DNA from: Leifsonia tongyongensis
GTDB lineage: Bacteria > Actinomycetota > Actinomycetes > Actinomycetales > Microbacteriaceae
Direction: 5' to 3'
Assembly (NCBI RefSeq): GCF_010686705.1
Contig: NZ_JAAGWY010000001.1
Location: 186,001 to 250,000, forward strand
DNA: 64,000 bases
A program made the position numbers and the translations under genes. The notes beneath the pieces were generated by a model. It made no database searches, was not told the origin of the DNA, and saw only the letters and a list, made by a program, of their open reading frames with translations. Shown here piece after piece: positions 38,326 through 48,619 of this stretch (positions are counted from its first letter, which is position 1; the number at the start of each line of letters is the position of its first letter).

Positions 38326-39048
38326 CTACTTGACAGAGCCACCAGCGGCGACGATCTTCTGCTCAGCAGAGCCGGAGACCTTGTCGACCGCAACGTTCAG
38401 CTTAACTGCAATGTCACCATTGCCGAGAACCTTGACCTTCTCGTTCTTGCGAACGGCGCCCTTGGCCACGAGGTCGGTGATGGTCACATCGCCGCCCGAG
38501 GGGTAGAGCTCGGCGAGCTTCTCCAGGTTCACGACCTGGTACTCGACGCGGAACGGGTTCTTGAAGCCGCGAAGCTTCGGAGCCCGCATGTGAAGCGGCA
38601 GCTGGCCACCCTGGAAGCCGGGGCGGACCTGGTAGCGGGCCTTCGTACCCTTGGTACCGCGGCCTGCGGTCTTACCCTTCGAACCCTCACCGCGTCCGAC
38701 GCGGGTCTTGTCCTTCTTGGCTCCGGCGGCGGGGCGCAGGTGGTGGACCTTGAGCACGTGCTCGCGGTTCTCCGTCTGCGCTGCCTTGGCAGCAGGCTTC
38801 TCGGCCTTCGCCGCAGGCTTGTCGGCCTTCGCCGCAGGCTTGTCAGCGGAGGCTGCAGCAGCCTTCGTCGACGAAGCCCTGGCGGGAGCCTTCTTCTCGG
38901 CGGCCGGCTTGGCAGCCGAAGTCGAGGCGGCCTTCGCAGGCGCCTTCTTCTCCGCAGCCTTGGGAGCCGCGGCCTTCTTCTCAGCGGCGGGCTTGTCAGC
39001 AGCCTTGGCGGCCTTCGCGGCCGTGGTTGCTTCCTTCTCGTCAGCCAT
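38326..39048 (-). CDS. rplO: 50S ribosomal protein L15 with a long Ala/Lys/Pro N-terminal extension
   Basis: 240 residues, against about 145-150 for ordinary L15. Residues ~100-240 are L15 ([20 protein letters not shown] and [20 protein letters not shown] are diagnostic). Residues 1-~95 are a lysine/alanine/proline tract with repeats such as [18 protein letters not shown], similar to histone H1 tails. ATG 39048 overlaps the rpmD stop, as expected, and no in-frame start with a ribosome binding site precedes the L15 domain, so the extension is probably translated. Confidence 0.95.
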   Translation of the reverse strand: MADEKEATTAAKAAKAADKPAAEKKAAAPKAAEKKAPAKAASTSAAKPAAEKKAPARASSTKAAAASADKPAAKADKPAAKAEKPAAKAAQTENREHVLKVHHLRPAAGAKKDKTRVGRGEGSKGKTAGRGTKGTKARYQVRPGFQGGQLPLHMRAPKLRGFKNPFRVEYQVVNLEKLAELYPSGGDVTITDLVAKGAVRKNEKVKVLGNGDIAVKLNVAVDKVSGSAEQKIVAAGGSVK

Positions 39049-39236
39049 TAGTCAATCTCCTCGACCTTCACCAGGTGAGCGACGGTGTTGACGTATCCGC
39101 GGTTCTGCGGGGTGTCCTCACGGACGACGACGTCACCGATGCGCTTCAGACCCAGGCTGCGAAGCGTGTCGCGCTGGTTCTGCTTTTCACTTACTTTGGA
39201 CTTGATCTGGGTAACCTTCAGACGCGCGGCCATCAT
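39048..39236 (-). CDS. rpmD: 50S ribosomal protein L30
   Basis: 62 residues. [20 protein letters not shown] and [20 protein letters not shown] are typical. It overlaps rpsE by 4 bp and rplO by 1 bp. Confidence 0.97.
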   Translation of the reverse strand: MMAARLKVTQIKSKVSEKQNQRDTLRSLGLKRIGDVVVREDTPQNRGYVNTVAHLVKVEEID

Positions 39237-39934
39237 GCACCTGCCTTGGCTGTTGCAGCGGCCTCGGCAAGCGCTGCCTCGGTGCGAAGCAGTCGAGCAG
39301 GGGCCACCTGGTCGTAGTCGAGCCCACGACGGGCTGCGACCGCGCGCGGCTCTTCAAGCTGCCTCAGCGCAGCGACGGTCGCGTGCACGATGTTGATCGT
39401 GTTCGACGAACCGAGGGACTTGCTGAGCACATCGTGAATGCCGGCGCACTCCAGGACGGCGCGGACCGGGCCACCGGCGATAACACCGGTACCGGCAGAT
39501 GCCGGGCGCAGCAGGACCACGCCTGCGGCCGCCTCTCCCTGGACGGGGTGCGGGATGGTGACGCCGACGCGGGGAACGCGGAAGAAGTTCTTCTTCGCCT
39601 CCTCGACGCCCTTCGAGATCGCCAGCGGCACCTCGCGGGCCTTGCCGTAGCCGACACCGACCAGCCCGTTGCCGTCGCCGACGACGACGAGCGCGGTGAA
39701 GCTGAATCGGCGTCCGCCCTTGACGACCTTCGAGACGCGGTTGATGGTCACAACGCGCTCGAGGAACTGGCTCTTCTCGGAGTCGCGGCTGCCGCGATCA
39801 CGGTTGGGGTTGCGCTCACGACCACCACGACGGGCCTCGCGAGGCTCGTTCTGGGTGGCGATCGTGGATGCGGCGGTTTCCACCGGCGCCTCTGCGGCCA
39901 CGGTCTGCTCCTTGTTGGTTTCTTCAGTGCTCAC
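39233..39934 (-). CDS. rpsE: 30S ribosomal protein S5
   Basis: 233 residues. S5 core from ~residue 55: [39 protein letters not shown] and [19 protein letters not shown]. An acidic then Arg-rich N-terminal extension ([19 protein letters not shown]) of ~50 residues is typical of Actinobacteria. Overlaps rplR by 4 bp. Confidence 0.97.
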   Translation of the reverse strand: MSTEETNKEQTVAAEAPVETAASTIATQNEPREARRGGRERNPNRDRGSRDSEKSQFLERVVTINRVSKVVKGGRRFSFTALVVVGDGNGLVGVGYGKAREVPLAISKGVEEAKKNFFRVPRVGVTIPHPVQGEAAAGVVLLRPASAGTGVIAGGPVRAVLECAGIHDVLSKSLGSSNTINIVHATVAALRQLEEPRAVAARRGLDYDQVAPARLLRTEAALAEAAATAKAGA

Positions 39935-40302
39935 AGGTTCAATCCACCCTCTCGAGCTCCCTCGGCGACAGCTGCGACGCGTCCTGCGTACTTGCTGCCA
40001 CCACGGTCGAATACGACGGCTTCGATACCGGCGGTCTTTGCACGCTCGGCGACGAGTTCGCCGACCTTGCGGGCCTTCGCGGTCTTGTCACCGTCGAAGG
40101 TGCGCAGGTCAGCCTCGAGGGTCGATGCCGACGCGAGGGTGTGACCCTTGCTGTCGTCGACGACCTGCACGAAGACGTGACGTGCGGAACGGGTGACCAC
40201 CAGGCGCGGACGAACCGCGGTTCCCTCGATCTTCTTGCGAAGACGGGTGTGACGGCGGTCACGCGCTGCGGACTTGCTCTTTCCTCTGGTTCCGAGAGCC
40301 AT
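39931..40302 (-). CDS. rplR: 50S ribosomal protein L18
   Basis: 123 residues. [20 protein letters not shown] and [20 protein letters not shown] mark the 5S rRNA-binding fold. It lies 2 nt after rplF. Confidence 0.97.
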   Translation of the reverse strand: MALGTRGKSKSAARDRRHTRLRKKIEGTAVRPRLVVTRSARHVFVQVVDDSKGHTLASASTLEADLRTFDGDKTAKARKVGELVAERAKTAGIEAVVFDRGGSKYAGRVAAVAEGAREGGLNL

Positions 40303-40304
40303 GG

Positions 40305-40841
40305 TTACTTACCAGCCTTTCCGGCCTTGCGGCGGACAACCTCGCCGGCGTAACGCACACCCTTGCCCTTGTAGGGCTCGGGCTTGCGAATCTTGCGGAT
40401 GTTGGCGGCGACCTCGCCGACGGTCTGCTTGTCGATGCCGCTGACCGTGAGCTTGTTGTTGCCCTCGACCGTCAGGCTGATGCCCGCCGGCGGCTCGACC
40501 GTGACCGGGTGCGAGAAGCCGAGCGCGAACTCGACCGCGCTGCCCTTCTGCGCGACGCGGTAACCGGTACCGACGATCTCGAGTCCCTTGGTGTAACCCT
40601 GGGTGACGCCGATGATCTGGTTGTTGATCAGGGTGCGGGTCAGGCCGTGCAGCGAACGCGAGTTGCGCTCGTCGTCGGGACGGGTGACGAGCACCTGGCC
40701 CTCTTCCAGCTTGACCTCGATGGGGCTCGCGACGGTGAGTGAGAGTTCACCCTTCGGGCCCTTGACGGTGACGGCCTGGCCGTCGATCTTCACATCGACC
40801 CCGGCAGGGATGTCGATGGGCAGTCTTCCGATACGCGACAT
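40305..40841 (-). CDS. rplF: 50S ribosomal protein L6
   Basis: 178 residues. [20 protein letters not shown] at the start and [20 protein letters not shown] near the end. It lies 6 nt after rpsH. Confidence 0.98.
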   Translation of the reverse strand: MSRIGRLPIDIPAGVDVKIDGQAVTVKGPKGELSLTVASPIEVKLEEGQVLVTRPDDERNSRSLHGLTRTLINNQIIGVTQGYTKGLEIVGTGYRVAQKGSAVEFALGFSHPVTVEPPAGISLTVEGNNKLTVSGIDKQTVGEVAANIRKIRKPEPYKGKGVRYAGEVVRRKAGKAGK

Positions 40842-40847
40842 GTCGAA

Positions 40848-41246
40848 CTACCACACGTAGGCGAGGACTTCCCCACCCACGCCCTTCTTCTCAGCCTGAC
40901 GGTCAGTCAGAAGACCGGAGGAGGTGGACAGGATGGCGACGCCGAGCCCTCCGAGAACCTTGGGGATCTCCGTGGACTTCGCGTAGACGCGAAGGCCGGG
41001 CTTCGAGACGCGCTTGATACCGGCGATGGAACGCTCACGGTTCGGGCCGAACTTGAGGCTCAGGGTCAGCGTCTTGCCGACGCGCGCATCCGTGACCTCC
41101 CAGCCGGAGATGTAACCCTCGGCCTTGAGAATGTCGGCGATGTGCGCCTTGAGCTTCGAGTGCGGCATCGACACGGTGTCGTGGTGTGCCGAGTTCGCGT
41201 TACGCAGTCTGGTCAGCATGTCTGCGACCGGATCTGTCATTGTCAT
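40848..41246 (-). CDS. rpsH: 30S ribosomal protein S8
   Basis: 132 residues. [20 protein letters not shown] and [20 protein letters not shown] are diagnostic. The gene before it is rplE; the usual rpsN/rpsZ between them is missing. Confidence 0.98.
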   Translation of the reverse strand: MTMTDPVADMLTRLRNANSAHHDTVSMPHSKLKAHIADILKAEGYISGWEVTDARVGKTLTLSLKFGPNRERSIAGIKRVSKPGLRVYAKSTEIPKVLGGLGVAILSTSSGLLTDRQAEKKGVGGEVLAYVW

Positions 41247-41313
41247 TTGGGTGTTTCCTTTTGTTCACCAGGTTTCGTTCAGCCGTACACGACTGACGAC
41301 CTGTGGTGGTCGC

Positions 41314-41336
41314 GGTCCCTCCAGGCCGGAGGGACC
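41314..41336 (-). terminator. Hairpin in the rplE-rpsH gap
   Basis: GGTCCCTCC and GGAGGGACC form a perfect 9-bp stem with a 5-nt loop, 12 nt after the rplE stop. It occupies the place where rpsN/rpsZ lies in many relatives. It probably acts as a partial attenuator. Confidence 0.65.
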
Positions 41337-41347
41337 ATCGGGTGGAG

Positions 41348-41935
41348 CTAGTTCGACGTCTCGTTGGAACGGAACGGGAAGCCGAGCTGCTTGAGCAGCG
41401 CGCGGCCTTCGTCGTCGTTCTTGGCGGTGGTCACCACAGTGATGTCCATACCGCGGACGCGGTCGATCTTGTCCTGGTCGATCTCGTGGAACATGGACTG
41501 CTCCGTGAGGCCGAACGTGTAGTTTCCGCTGCCGTCGAACTGCTTGTCCGAGAGGCCGCGGAAGTCGCGGATGCGGGGAAGCGCGAGCGACAGGAGCCGG
41601 TCGAGGAACTCCCACATGCGGTCGCCACGAAGCGTGACGTGTGCACCGATGGGCTGGCCCTCACGCAGCTTGAACTGCGCGATGGACTTGCGCGCCTTGG
41701 TGACCTGCGGCTTCTGACCGGTGATCTTGGTCAGGTCGGCAACAGCACCGTCGATGATCTTGCCATCGCGTGCGGCCTCGCCGACGCCCATGTTGACGAC
41801 GATCTTCACGAGACCCGGCACCTGGTGCGGGTTGGTGAAGCCGAGGTCCTTGCTCAGCGTCGCAGAGATCTCGTTCTTGTACTTCTCTTTAAGACGCGGC
41901 TGGATTTTGCCAGCCACCGCTGTGGTGTCGCTCAT
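41348..41935 (-). CDS. rplE: 50S ribosomal protein L5
   Basis: 195 residues. [20 protein letters not shown] and [20 protein letters not shown]-like (here [19 protein letters not shown]) mark the 5S rRNA-binding protein. ATG 41935 overlaps the rplX stop by one base. Confidence 0.98.
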   Translation of the reverse strand: MSDTTAVAGKIQPRLKEKYKNEISATLSKDLGFTNPHQVPGLVKIVVNMGVGEAARDGKIIDGAVADLTKITGQKPQVTKARKSIAQFKLREGQPIGAHVTLRGDRMWEFLDRLLSLALPRIRDFRGLSDKQFDGSGNYTFGLTEQSMFHEIDQDKIDRVRGMDITVVTTAKNDDEGRALLKQLGFPFRSNETSN

Positions 41936-42297
41936 TACAGGTCCTTACCTGACTTCTTGGCGTAACGAACACGGACCGTCTTGGAGACGCCGTCCTTCGT
42001 CACGGTTTCGCTGCGGAAGCCGACGCGGGTCGGCTTCTTGGTCTCGGGGTCGATGAGCGCCACGTTCGACACGTGGATCGGAGCCTCGTGCGTCTCGATG
42101 CCGCCGGTCTTCGTGCCACGCTGCGTCTGTCCGACACGAACGTGCTTGGTGACGAAGTTGACGCCTTCGACGATGACGCGGTTCTTCTCGACCTGCACCT
42201 CGATGACGCGACCCTGCTTGCCCTTGTCGCCTCCACGAGCCTGGCTCGCGCCGGAGATGACCTGGACCAGGTCGCCCTTCTTGATGTTCTTCGCCAT
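41935..42297 (-). CDS. rplX: 50S ribosomal protein L24
   Basis: 120 residues. The KOW motif is in [20 protein letters not shown] and [20 protein letters not shown]. It follows rplN by 3 nt. Confidence 0.98.
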   Translation of the reverse strand: MAKNIKKGDLVQVISGASQARGGDKGKQGRVIEVQVEKNRVIVEGVNFVTKHVRVGQTQRGTKTGGIETHEAPIHVSNVALIDPETKKPTRVGFRSETVTKDGVSKTVRVRYAKKSGKDL

Positions 42298-42300
42298 GAT

Positions 42301-42669
42301 TTAGATAACCTCCGGTGCCAGCGAGATGATCTTCATGAACTTCTTGTCGCGAAGCTCGCGACCGACCGGTCCGAAGATACGGGTACCGCGGGGGTCGCCG
42401 TCGTTCTTCAGGATCACTGCAGCGTTCTCATCGAACTTGATGTACGAGCCATCCGCGCGGCGGGTCTGCTTGACCACGCGCACGATGACAGCCTTGACGA
42501 CGTCGCCCTTCTTGACGTTGCCGCCGGGAATCGCGTCCTTGACCGTGGCGACGATGACATCGCCGAGGCCTGCGTAACGACGACCCGAACCACCCAGCAC
42601 GCGGATGGTCAGCAGCTCCTTGGCGCCCGTGTTGTCGGCGACCTTGAGCCGGGACTCCTGCTGAATCAC
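42301..42669 (-). CDS. rplN: 50S ribosomal protein L14
   Basis: 122 residues, the family length. [20 protein letters not shown] and [20 protein letters not shown] are diagnostic. It overlaps rpsQ by 4 bp. Confidence 0.98.
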   Translation of the reverse strand: MIQQESRLKVADNTGAKELLTIRVLGGSGRRYAGLGDVIVATVKDAIPGGNVKKGDVVKAVIVRVVKQTRRADGSYIKFDENAAVILKNDGDPRGTRIFGPVGRELRDKKFMKIISLAPEVI

Positions 42670-42971
42670 TTGGCCTTCTCCAAAATCTCAACGAGGCGCC
42701 AACGCTTCGAGGCGCTCAGGGGACGGGTCTCGCTGATCAGGACGAGGTCGCCGATGCCGGCGGAGTTCGCCTCATCGTGCGCCTTCACCTTCGAGGTGCG
42801 GCGGATGACCTTGCCGTACAGCGGGTGCTTCACGCGGTCTTCGACCTCGACGACGATGGTCTTGTCCATCTTGTCGCTGACGACGTAACCGCGACGGGCC
42901 TTGCGGTAGCCGCGGACGAGAGCCTCGGCGGCCACCGTCTCGTCGGCCTTGGCCTTGGTGGTCTGTGCCAT
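42666..42971 (-). CDS. rpsQ: 30S ribosomal protein S17
   Basis: 101 residues. The core begins at [20 protein letters not shown]; a ~20-residue N-terminal extension ([20 protein letters not shown]) precedes it. ATG 42971 overlaps the rpmC stop by one base. Confidence 0.97.
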   Translation of the reverse strand: MAQTTKAKADETVAAEALVRGYRKARRGYVVSDKMDKTIVVEVEDRVKHPLYGKVIRRTSKVKAHDEANSAGIGDLVLISETRPLSASKRWRLVEILEKAK

Positions 42972-43297
42972 TAGTTGGCCTCCTCGGTTTCTGCGGCCTC
43001 GGCAGCCACCGGAGCGGCTTCCTTCTTGGCCTTGGTCTTCTTGTCGGCCTTCGCCACAACCTCGACCGGGGCCGGGGTTGCACGGATGCCGAGCTCACGC
43101 TCACGGATGACCGTGTAGATGCGCGCGATGTCGCGCTTGACGGCACGAAGGCGGCCGTGGCTCTCGAGCTGACCGGTGGCCGACTGGAAGCGCAGGTTGA
43201 ACAGCTCTTCCTTGGCCTTCTTCAGCTCGTCGACGAGTCGCTCGTCTTCAAAGGTGTCGAGCTCGGTGGATGCGAGCTCCTTGGATCCGATCGCCAT
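42971..43297 (-). CDS. rpmC: 50S ribosomal protein L29 with Ala/Lys/Glu tail
   Basis: 108 residues; L29 is usually 60-80. The core ([20 protein letters not shown]) is residues ~1-70; the rest is a low-complexity tail ([20 protein letters not shown]). It overlaps rplP by one base. Confidence 0.96.
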   Translation of the reverse strand: MAIGSKELASTELDTFEDERLVDELKKAKEELFNLRFQSATGQLESHGRLRAVKRDIARIYTVIRERELGIRATPAPVEVVAKADKKTKAKKEAAPVAAEAAETEEAN

Positions 43298-43716
43298 TAT
43301 GCGTCGCCCTCCTCGCGCTTGATGATGCGTGCCTTGAGGGGCAGCTTGTGGATTGCACGGGTCATGGCCTCACGGGCGATGGTCTCGTTGACACCGCTCA
43401 GCTCGAAGAGCACGCGACCCGGCTTGACGTTTGCGACCCACCACTCCGGCGAACCCTTACCGGAACCCATGCGGGTTTCGGCCGGCTTCTTCGTGAGCGG
43501 ACGGTCGGGGTAGATGTTGATCCACACCTTTCCACCACGCTTGATGTGACGCGTCATCGCGATACGAGCGGACTCGATCTGACGGTTGGTCACGTACGCG
43601 GGGGTGAGGGCCTGGATGCCGTACTCGCCGAAGGAGACCTTCGTGCCACCGGTCGCCTGGCCGCTACGGCCGGGGTGGTGCTGCTTGCGGTGCTTGACTC
43701 TGCGTGGGATCAACAT
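43297..43716 (-). CDS. rplP: 50S ribosomal protein L16
   Basis: 139 residues. [20 protein letters not shown] and [20 protein letters not shown] are diagnostic of this peptidyl-transferase-centre protein. It lies 2 nt after rpsC. Confidence 0.98.
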   Translation of the reverse strand: MLIPRRVKHRKQHHPGRSGQATGGTKVSFGEYGIQALTPAYVTNRQIESARIAMTRHIKRGGKVWINIYPDRPLTKKPAETRMGSGKGSPEWWVANVKPGRVLFELSGVNETIAREAMTRAIHKLPLKARIIKREEGDA

Positions 43717-43718
43717 GG

Positions 43719-44486
43719 TTATGCCTCAACTCCTGCTGCGACGGGCGCTGCCTCGGGCGCGTTGGTACGCGCACCGCGACGGGGACGGTCGCTGTTCCGC
43801 TCGGGGCGGACCGACTTGGTGTTGGCCTGCTCGCGAGCGAGTTCCTTGTTCGTGATGTCGCCCTTGTAGATCCACACCTTGACACCGATACGACCGAAGG
43901 TGGTCTTCGCCTCGTAGAAGCCGTAGTCGATGTTCGCGCGGAGCGTGTGCAGTGGCACGCGACCCTCGCGGTAGAACTCGGAGCGGCTCATCTCGGCGCC
44001 GCCGAGACGGCCCGAGACCTGGATGCGGACACCTTTGGCGCCGGCGCGCTGTGCACCCTGCAGACCCTTGCGCATCGCGCGGCGGAAGGCCACACGTGCG
44101 GAGAGCTGCTCGGCGATGCCCTGGGCGACGAGCTGGGCGTCGGCCTCGGGGTTCTTCACCTCGAGGATGTTCAGCTGGATCTGCTTCTTCGTGAGCTTCT
44201 CGAGGTCGGCACGGATGCGCTCGGCCTCGGCGCCACGACGACCGATCACGATGCCCGGGCGGGCGGTGTGGATGTCGACGCGGACGCGGTCACGGGTGCG
44301 CTCGATCTCGATGCGCGAGACTCCCGCGCGGTCGAGCGACGTCTGCAGCAGACGACGGATCTTGACGTCCTCGGCGACGAAGTCGCTGTAACGCTGACCC
44401 GGCTTGGTGCTGTCCGAGAACCAGCGAGACACGTGGTCCGTGGTGATTCCCAGACGGAAGCCGTATGGATTGACTTTCTGACCCAT
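43719..44486 (-). CDS. rpsC: 30S ribosomal protein S3
   Basis: 255 residues with a KH domain ([20 protein letters not shown]) and the S3 C-terminal domain ([20 protein letters not shown]). A short Arg/Ala tail ends the protein. It overlaps rplV by one base. Confidence 0.98.
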   Translation of the reverse strand: MGQKVNPYGFRLGITTDHVSRWFSDSTKPGQRYSDFVAEDVKIRRLLQTSLDRAGVSRIEIERTRDRVRVDIHTARPGIVIGRRGAEAERIRADLEKLTKKQIQLNILEVKNPEADAQLVAQGIAEQLSARVAFRRAMRKGLQGAQRAGAKGVRIQVSGRLGGAEMSRSEFYREGRVPLHTLRANIDYGFYEAKTTFGRIGVKVWIYKGDITNKELAREQANTKSVRPERNSDRPRRGARTNAPEAAPVAAGVEA

Positions 44487-44878
44487 TACTTGCTCGCCTT
44501 CTTCGAAGCGTTCGCGGCTTCAACCTCGTCCGGCGTCGCGAGGACGACCGTGATGTGGCTGGTGCGCTTGTTGATACGGAAGGCCCGGCCCTGAGCTCGC
44601 GGCTGGAAACGCTTGAGGGTGGTTCCCTCATCCACGAATGCGCGGCTCACGTACAGGTCCTGCTCGTCCAGGTAGGTGTTCGAAGCATCGGCCTTGACCC
44701 GCGCGTTGGCGATCGCCGAAGCGACGAGCTTGTACACCGGCTCGCTCGCACCCTGCGGTGCGAACTTCAGGATGGCCAGGGCCTCCTGTGCCTGCTTGCC
44801 GCGGATCAGGTTGACGACGCGACGAGCCTTCTGGGGGGTCACGCGGATGTGACGCACGCGTGCGATCGACTCCACCAT
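44486..44878 (-). CDS. rplV: 50S ribosomal protein L22
   Basis: 130 residues. [20 protein letters not shown] and the C-terminal [20 protein letters not shown] line the exit tunnel. It follows rpsS by 24 nt. Confidence 0.98.
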   Translation of the reverse strand: MVESIARVRHIRVTPQKARRVVNLIRGKQAQEALAILKFAPQGASEPVYKLVASAIANARVKADASNTYLDEQDLYVSRAFVDEGTTLKRFQPRAQGRAFRINKRTSHITVVLATPDEVEAANASKKASK

Positions 44879-44902
44879 TTCTCTCCTCCTTTACGCCCCC
44901 GC

Positions 44903-45184
44903 TTAGCGGCGGCGACCCTTCTTGTCGTCCTTCACGTGTCCACGGAAGGTACGGGTTGGTGCAAACTCGCCGAGCTTGTGCCCGACCATGGTCTCGGTGA
45001 CGAACACCGGGATGTGCTTGCGACCGTCGTGCACCGCGATGGTGTGACCCAGCATGGCCGGGATGATCATCGAGCGGCGCGACCAGGTCTTGATCACGTT
45101 CTTGCTGTTGGCTTCGTTCGCCGAGACAACCTTGCGGAGCAGGTGGTCGTCAACGAAGGGGCCCTTCTTGAGACTGCGTGGCAT
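44903..45184 (-). CDS. rpsS: 30S ribosomal protein S19
   Basis: 93 residues. [20 protein letters not shown] and [20 protein letters not shown] are diagnostic. It follows rplB by 12 nt. Confidence 0.98.
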   Translation of the reverse strand: MPRSLKKGPFVDDHLLRKVVSANEANSKNVIKTWSRRSMIIPAMLGHTIAVHDGRKHIPVFVTETMVGHKLGEFAPTRTFRGHVKDDKKGRRR

Positions 45185-45196
45185 CTTCTACAACTC

Positions 45197-46036
45197 CTAC
45201 TTACGCTTCTTGCCGGCGGTACGGCGACGAACGATGAGCTTGTCGCTTTCCTTGTTGGGGTGACGCGTGCGGCCCTCTTTCTGGCCCCACGGGCTGACGG
45301 GGTGACGTCCACCTGAGGTCTTGCCCTCACCACCACCGTGAGGGTGGTCGATCGGGTTCATGGCGACACCACGCACGGTCGGGCGGACGCCCTTCCAGCG
45401 CATGCGGCCGGCCTTGCCCCAGTTGATGTTCGACTGCTCGGCGTTGCCGACCTCGCCGACGGTCGCGCGGCAGCGCGCGTCGACGTTGCGGATCTCGCCC
45501 GAGGGGAGACGCAGCTGGGCATAGGGGCCGTCCTTGGCGACGAGACGCACCGAGACACCGGCGGAACGGGCGAGCTTTGCGCCACCGCCCGGCTTGAGCT
45601 CGATCGCGTGCACGACGGTACCGGTCGGGATGTTGCGCAGCGGCAGGTTGTTGCCCGGCTTGATGTCCGCGCCGGCACCCGACTCGACGATGTCACCCTG
45701 CGACAGCTTGTTGGGCGCCAGGATGTAGCGCTTCGTGCCGTCGACATAGTGCAGGAGCGCGATGCGCGCCGTGCGGTTGGGGTCGTACTCGATGTGGGCG
45801 ACCTTGGCGTTGACGCCGTCCTTGTCGTTGCGACGGAAGTCGATCACGCGGTACTGGCGCTTGTGGCCACCACCGATGTGACGGGTCGTGATGCGACCCT
45901 GGTTGTTGCGGCCACCGGTCTTGGAGAGCGGGCGCAGCAGCGACTTCTCGGGGGTCGAGCGCGTGATCTCCGCGAAGTCCGCGACGCTCGATCCACGACG
46001 ACCAGGGGTCGTGGGCTTGTACTTACGAATAGCCAT
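45197..46036 (-). CDS. rplB: 50S ribosomal protein L2
   Basis: 279 residues. [20 protein letters not shown] fixes the start at 46036. [20 protein letters not shown] holds the conserved histidine of the peptidyl transferase region. The longer open frame upstream covers rplW in another frame and is not coding. Confidence 0.98.
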   Translation of the reverse strand: MAIRKYKPTTPGRRGSSVADFAEITRSTPEKSLLRPLSKTGGRNNQGRITTRHIGGGHKRQYRVIDFRRNDKDGVNAKVAHIEYDPNRTARIALLHYVDGTKRYILAPNKLSQGDIVESGAGADIKPGNNLPLRNIPTGTVVHAIELKPGGGAKLARSAGVSVRLVAKDGPYAQLRLPSGEIRNVDARCRATVGEVGNAEQSNINWGKAGRMRWKGVRPTVRGVAMNPIDHPHGGGEGKTSGGRHPVSPWGQKEGRTRHPNKESDKLIVRRRTAGKKRK

Positions 46037-46062
46037 TGTCTGTTTTCCTCTAGATCCCGGCC

Positions 46063-46362
46063 TTAGCCAACTGCCGTGAAGATGTCGATGGAACCGGACT
46101 TGAGCGTGACGATCGCACGCTTCGTGTCCTTGCGCTTGCCGAGACCGAACTTGGTGCGACGCGTCTTGCCGGTGCGGTTCAGGGTGTTGATCGAAGCGAC
46201 CTCCACCTTGAAGATCTTCTCGATGGCGAGCTTGATCTCGGTCTTGTTCGAGCGCGGGTCCACGATGAACGTGTACTTGCCTTCGTCGATCAGGCCGTAG
46301 CTCTTCTCGGAGACGACCGGAGCGATGATGATGTCGCGCGGGTCCTTGTTGATAGCGGTCAT
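46063..46362 (-). CDS. rplW: 50S ribosomal protein L23
   Basis: 99 residues. [20 protein letters not shown] and [20 protein letters not shown] are diagnostic; it forms the docking site for SRP and trigger factor. It overlaps rplD by 4 bp. Confidence 0.98.
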   Translation of the reverse strand: MTAINKDPRDIIIAPVVSEKSYGLIDEGKYTFIVDPRSNKTEIKLAIEKIFKVEVASINTLNRTGKTRRTKFGLGKRKDTKRAIVTLKSGSIDIFTAVG

Positions 46363-47045
46363 GCGCTGACCTCCTCAGCTTCCTTCTGGCTGGCGACGGC
46401 CTTGACCGACTTGCCCTTGGCGGGCCCGGCGACGAAAGCATCGAAAGCGCCCTTGGTGAAGACGATGTCGTCGGAGACGAGCACGTCGTAGGCGTTCAGC
46501 TGGTCGTAGGGCAGAACGTGAACGGTCGGGATGTTGCGGACGCTCTTGAGGCTGATCTCGTCGTTGCGCTCCAGAACGATCAGGACGTGCTTCGACGAGG
46601 CGATGCCCGCGAGCAGCTCGACGACGGCCTTGGTCGACGGCGCGTCGCCCAGGGCGAGCGACTCGACGACGTGCAGGCGGTCACCGCGAGCCCGGTCGGA
46701 GAGGGCGCCGAGGAGTGCCGCGGCGATCATCTTCTTGGGGGTGCGCTGCGCGTAGCTGCGAGGGGTCGGTCCGTGGACGATGCCACCACCGGTCATCTGG
46801 GGCGCGCGGATCGAGCCCTGGCGAGCGCGACCGGTTCCCTTCTGCTTGAACGGCTTGCGGCCTGCGCCGGAAACCTCGCCACGACCCTTGGTCTTGTGCG
46901 TGCCCTGGCGCGCTGCTGCGAGCTGGGCGACGACGACCTGGTGGATCAGCGGGATGTTGGTCTGGACGTCGAACAGGTCGGCGGGCAGCTCCACGGAGCC
47001 GGCCTTCTTACCCTTCACGTCGACGACGTCAATCGAGGTAGCCAT
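46359..47045 (-). CDS. rplD: 50S ribosomal protein L4
   Basis: 228 residues. [20 protein letters not shown] and [20 protein letters not shown] mark the tunnel loop. L4 in enterobacteria also represses its own operon; no such leader is assigned here. It lies 4 nt after rplC. Confidence 0.98.
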   Translation of the reverse strand: MATSIDVVDVKGKKAGSVELPADLFDVQTNIPLIHQVVVAQLAAARQGTHKTKGRGEVSGAGRKPFKQKGTGRARQGSIRAPQMTGGGIVHGPTPRSYAQRTPKKMIAAALLGALSDRARGDRLHVVESLALGDAPSTKAVVELLAGIASSKHVLIVLERNDEISLKSVRNIPTVHVLPYDQLNAYDVLVSDDIVFTKGAFDAFVAGPAKGKSVKAVASQKEAEEVSA

Positions 47046-47049
47046 AGGA

Positions 47050-47709
47050 CTAGGCCCCCTTCACTGCGTTGCGAACGAATACGATGCGGCCGCGCGCGCC
47101 GGGAACGGCGCCCTTGACCAGCAGCAGGCCCTTCTCGGCGTCGACGGCCTGGACCTTGAGGTTCAGGACGGTCACGCGCTCGCCACCCATGCGACCAGCC
47201 ATGCGCATGCCCTTGAAGACACGGCTCGGGGTCGAGGAGGCGCCGATGGAACCCGGCTTGCGGTGGTTGCGGTGCGAACCGTGCGAAGCGGAGACACCCT
47301 TGAAGTTGTGGCGCTTCATGACACCGGCGAAGCCCTTGCCCTTCGAGGTGCCGACGACGTCGACCAGCTGGCCGGCCTCGAAGGTTCCCTCGACGGTGAG
47401 CTCCTGGCCGGCGCTGAAGTCAGCTGCATCGGCGGTGCGGACCTCGGTGAGGTGACGACGCGGCGTGACGCCTGCCTTGTCGAAGTGGCCGGTGGCCGGC
47501 TTGTTCACCTTGCGGGGGTCGATCTGGCCATACGCGATCTGCACGGCGTTGTAGCCGTCGACCTCGGGGGTGCGGATCTGGGTCACGACGTTGGGCGTGA
47601 TCTCGATGACGGTGACGGGGATGAGCTTCTTGTTCTCGTCCCACACCTGGGTCATTCCGAGCTTCTTGCCGAGCAGACCCTTCACGGTCTTGGTCTCAGT
47701 GTTAGACAT
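47050..47709 (-). CDS. rplC: 50S ribosomal protein L3
   Basis: 219 residues. [20 protein letters not shown] near the start and [20 protein letters not shown] in the long loop. ATG 47709 ([11 protein letters not shown]) is chosen by homology over a longer frame. Confidence 0.98.
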   Translation of the reverse strand: MSNTETKTVKGLLGKKLGMTQVWDENKKLIPVTVIEITPNVVTQIRTPEVDGYNAVQIAYGQIDPRKVNKPATGHFDKAGVTPRRHLTEVRTADAADFSAGQELTVEGTFEAGQLVDVVGTSKGKGFAGVMKRHNFKGVSASHGSHRNHRKPGSIGASSTPSRVFKGMRMAGRMGGERVTVLNLKVQAVDAEKGLLLVKGAVPGARGRIVFVRNAVKGA

Positions 47710-47732
47710 GGAGTTCTTCGTCCCTATCCAGC

Positions 47733-48041
47733 TCAGAGCTTGATCTCGATGTTGACGTCTGCCGGCAGGTCGAGTCGCATGAGCGAGTCGACGGCCTTGG
47801 GCGTCGGGTCGATGATGTCGATCAGACGCTTGTGGGTGCGCATTTCGAAGTGCTCCCGGCTGTCCTTGTACTTGTGGGGCGAACGGATGACGCACACCAC
47901 GTTCTTCTCGGTCGGAAGCGGCACGGGGCCGACGACGGTCGCGCCCGCACGGGTCACGGTGTCGACGATCTTGCGCGCCGAGGTGTCGATGACCTCGTGG
48001 TCATACGACTTAAGCCGAATGCGGATCTTCTGTCCCGCCAT
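47733..48041 (-). CDS. rpsJ: 30S ribosomal protein S10
   Basis: 102 residues, first gene of the S10 operon. [20 protein letters not shown] and [20 protein letters not shown] are diagnostic. ATG 48041 is chosen by homology; GAGTGAG lies upstream. A transcript starting far upstream would have a long leader. Confidence 0.98.
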   Translation of the reverse strand: MAGQKIRIRLKSYDHEVIDTSARKIVDTVTRAGATVVGPVPLPTEKNVVCVIRSPHKYKDSREHFEMRTHKRLIDIIDPTPKAVDSLMRLDLPADVNIEIKL

Positions 48042-48619
48042 GTCTGACTCACTCTCTTTCAAGGCGTCTTACGACCTTTCGGTCGCATTGGACGCGGTTG
48101 CGTACGAAAACGCTGGGCACTACTGCTGCGGCACCACTGTTCTTCTGTCAATTCCCCCGGCGCGACGAGAAACCGTGCGGTTTCGCGCCTCTCCGGGAGA
48201 CCGACCCCCGCGCTCGGGCGTGTCGCCGAACCGAAGACATAGATGACCCATGTTTTCGTTGGAGGTCGATTAAGCTTTGTCCTGCTACCCGCGGCCTAAC
48301 CTTCTCCCGCCGATCGAATGAACGACCTTGCGAGGGGCTATGCACTGCCTGGCAGTGATCCGTTCGGAGCGCGCGTTTGCACACTCGTCACGAAATGTTG
48401 AACTAGACGAGTTTGCCACAGTAACCCCCCACTCTGCAACCCGGGCGTGTCGCGCCCGGCGTGTCGCCCGCCCCGGTGGCGCGCCCGGCTCAGTCGCAGT
48501 CCGCTCAGCGGCCGCCCGCAGCCCGCCGGCGCTTGTCCCCGCCCCCTCCCTGCGTGTGCCCGCCAGCTGGGTACGTCCCCGCCACCTCGACATGGCGGGC
48601 ACGTACCGAACTGGCGGAC
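48042..48619. other. Non-coding region upstream of the S10 operon
   Basis: 578 bp without a believable gene. It holds a good -35 on the minus strand (TTGACA, 48146-48151) with only weak -10 candidates (AGCAGT at 18-nt spacing), a 7-bp GC hairpin near 48441-48460, an AT-richer patch around 48385-48430, and the palindromic repeat at 48557-48617. The GC-rich open frames crossing it show no family resemblance. Confidence 0.6.
48557..48617. repeat. Palindromic repeat element, copy 1
   Basis: A long imperfect hairpin: CCGCCAG and CTGGCGG at the ends, GGTACGT and ACGTACC inside, and CCGCCA/TGGCGG around an 8-nt loop. Its 22-bp core (48578-48599) is 20/22 identical to 49707-49728. It ends 2 nt from the stop of the DUF559 pseudogene. 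Confidence 0.7.
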
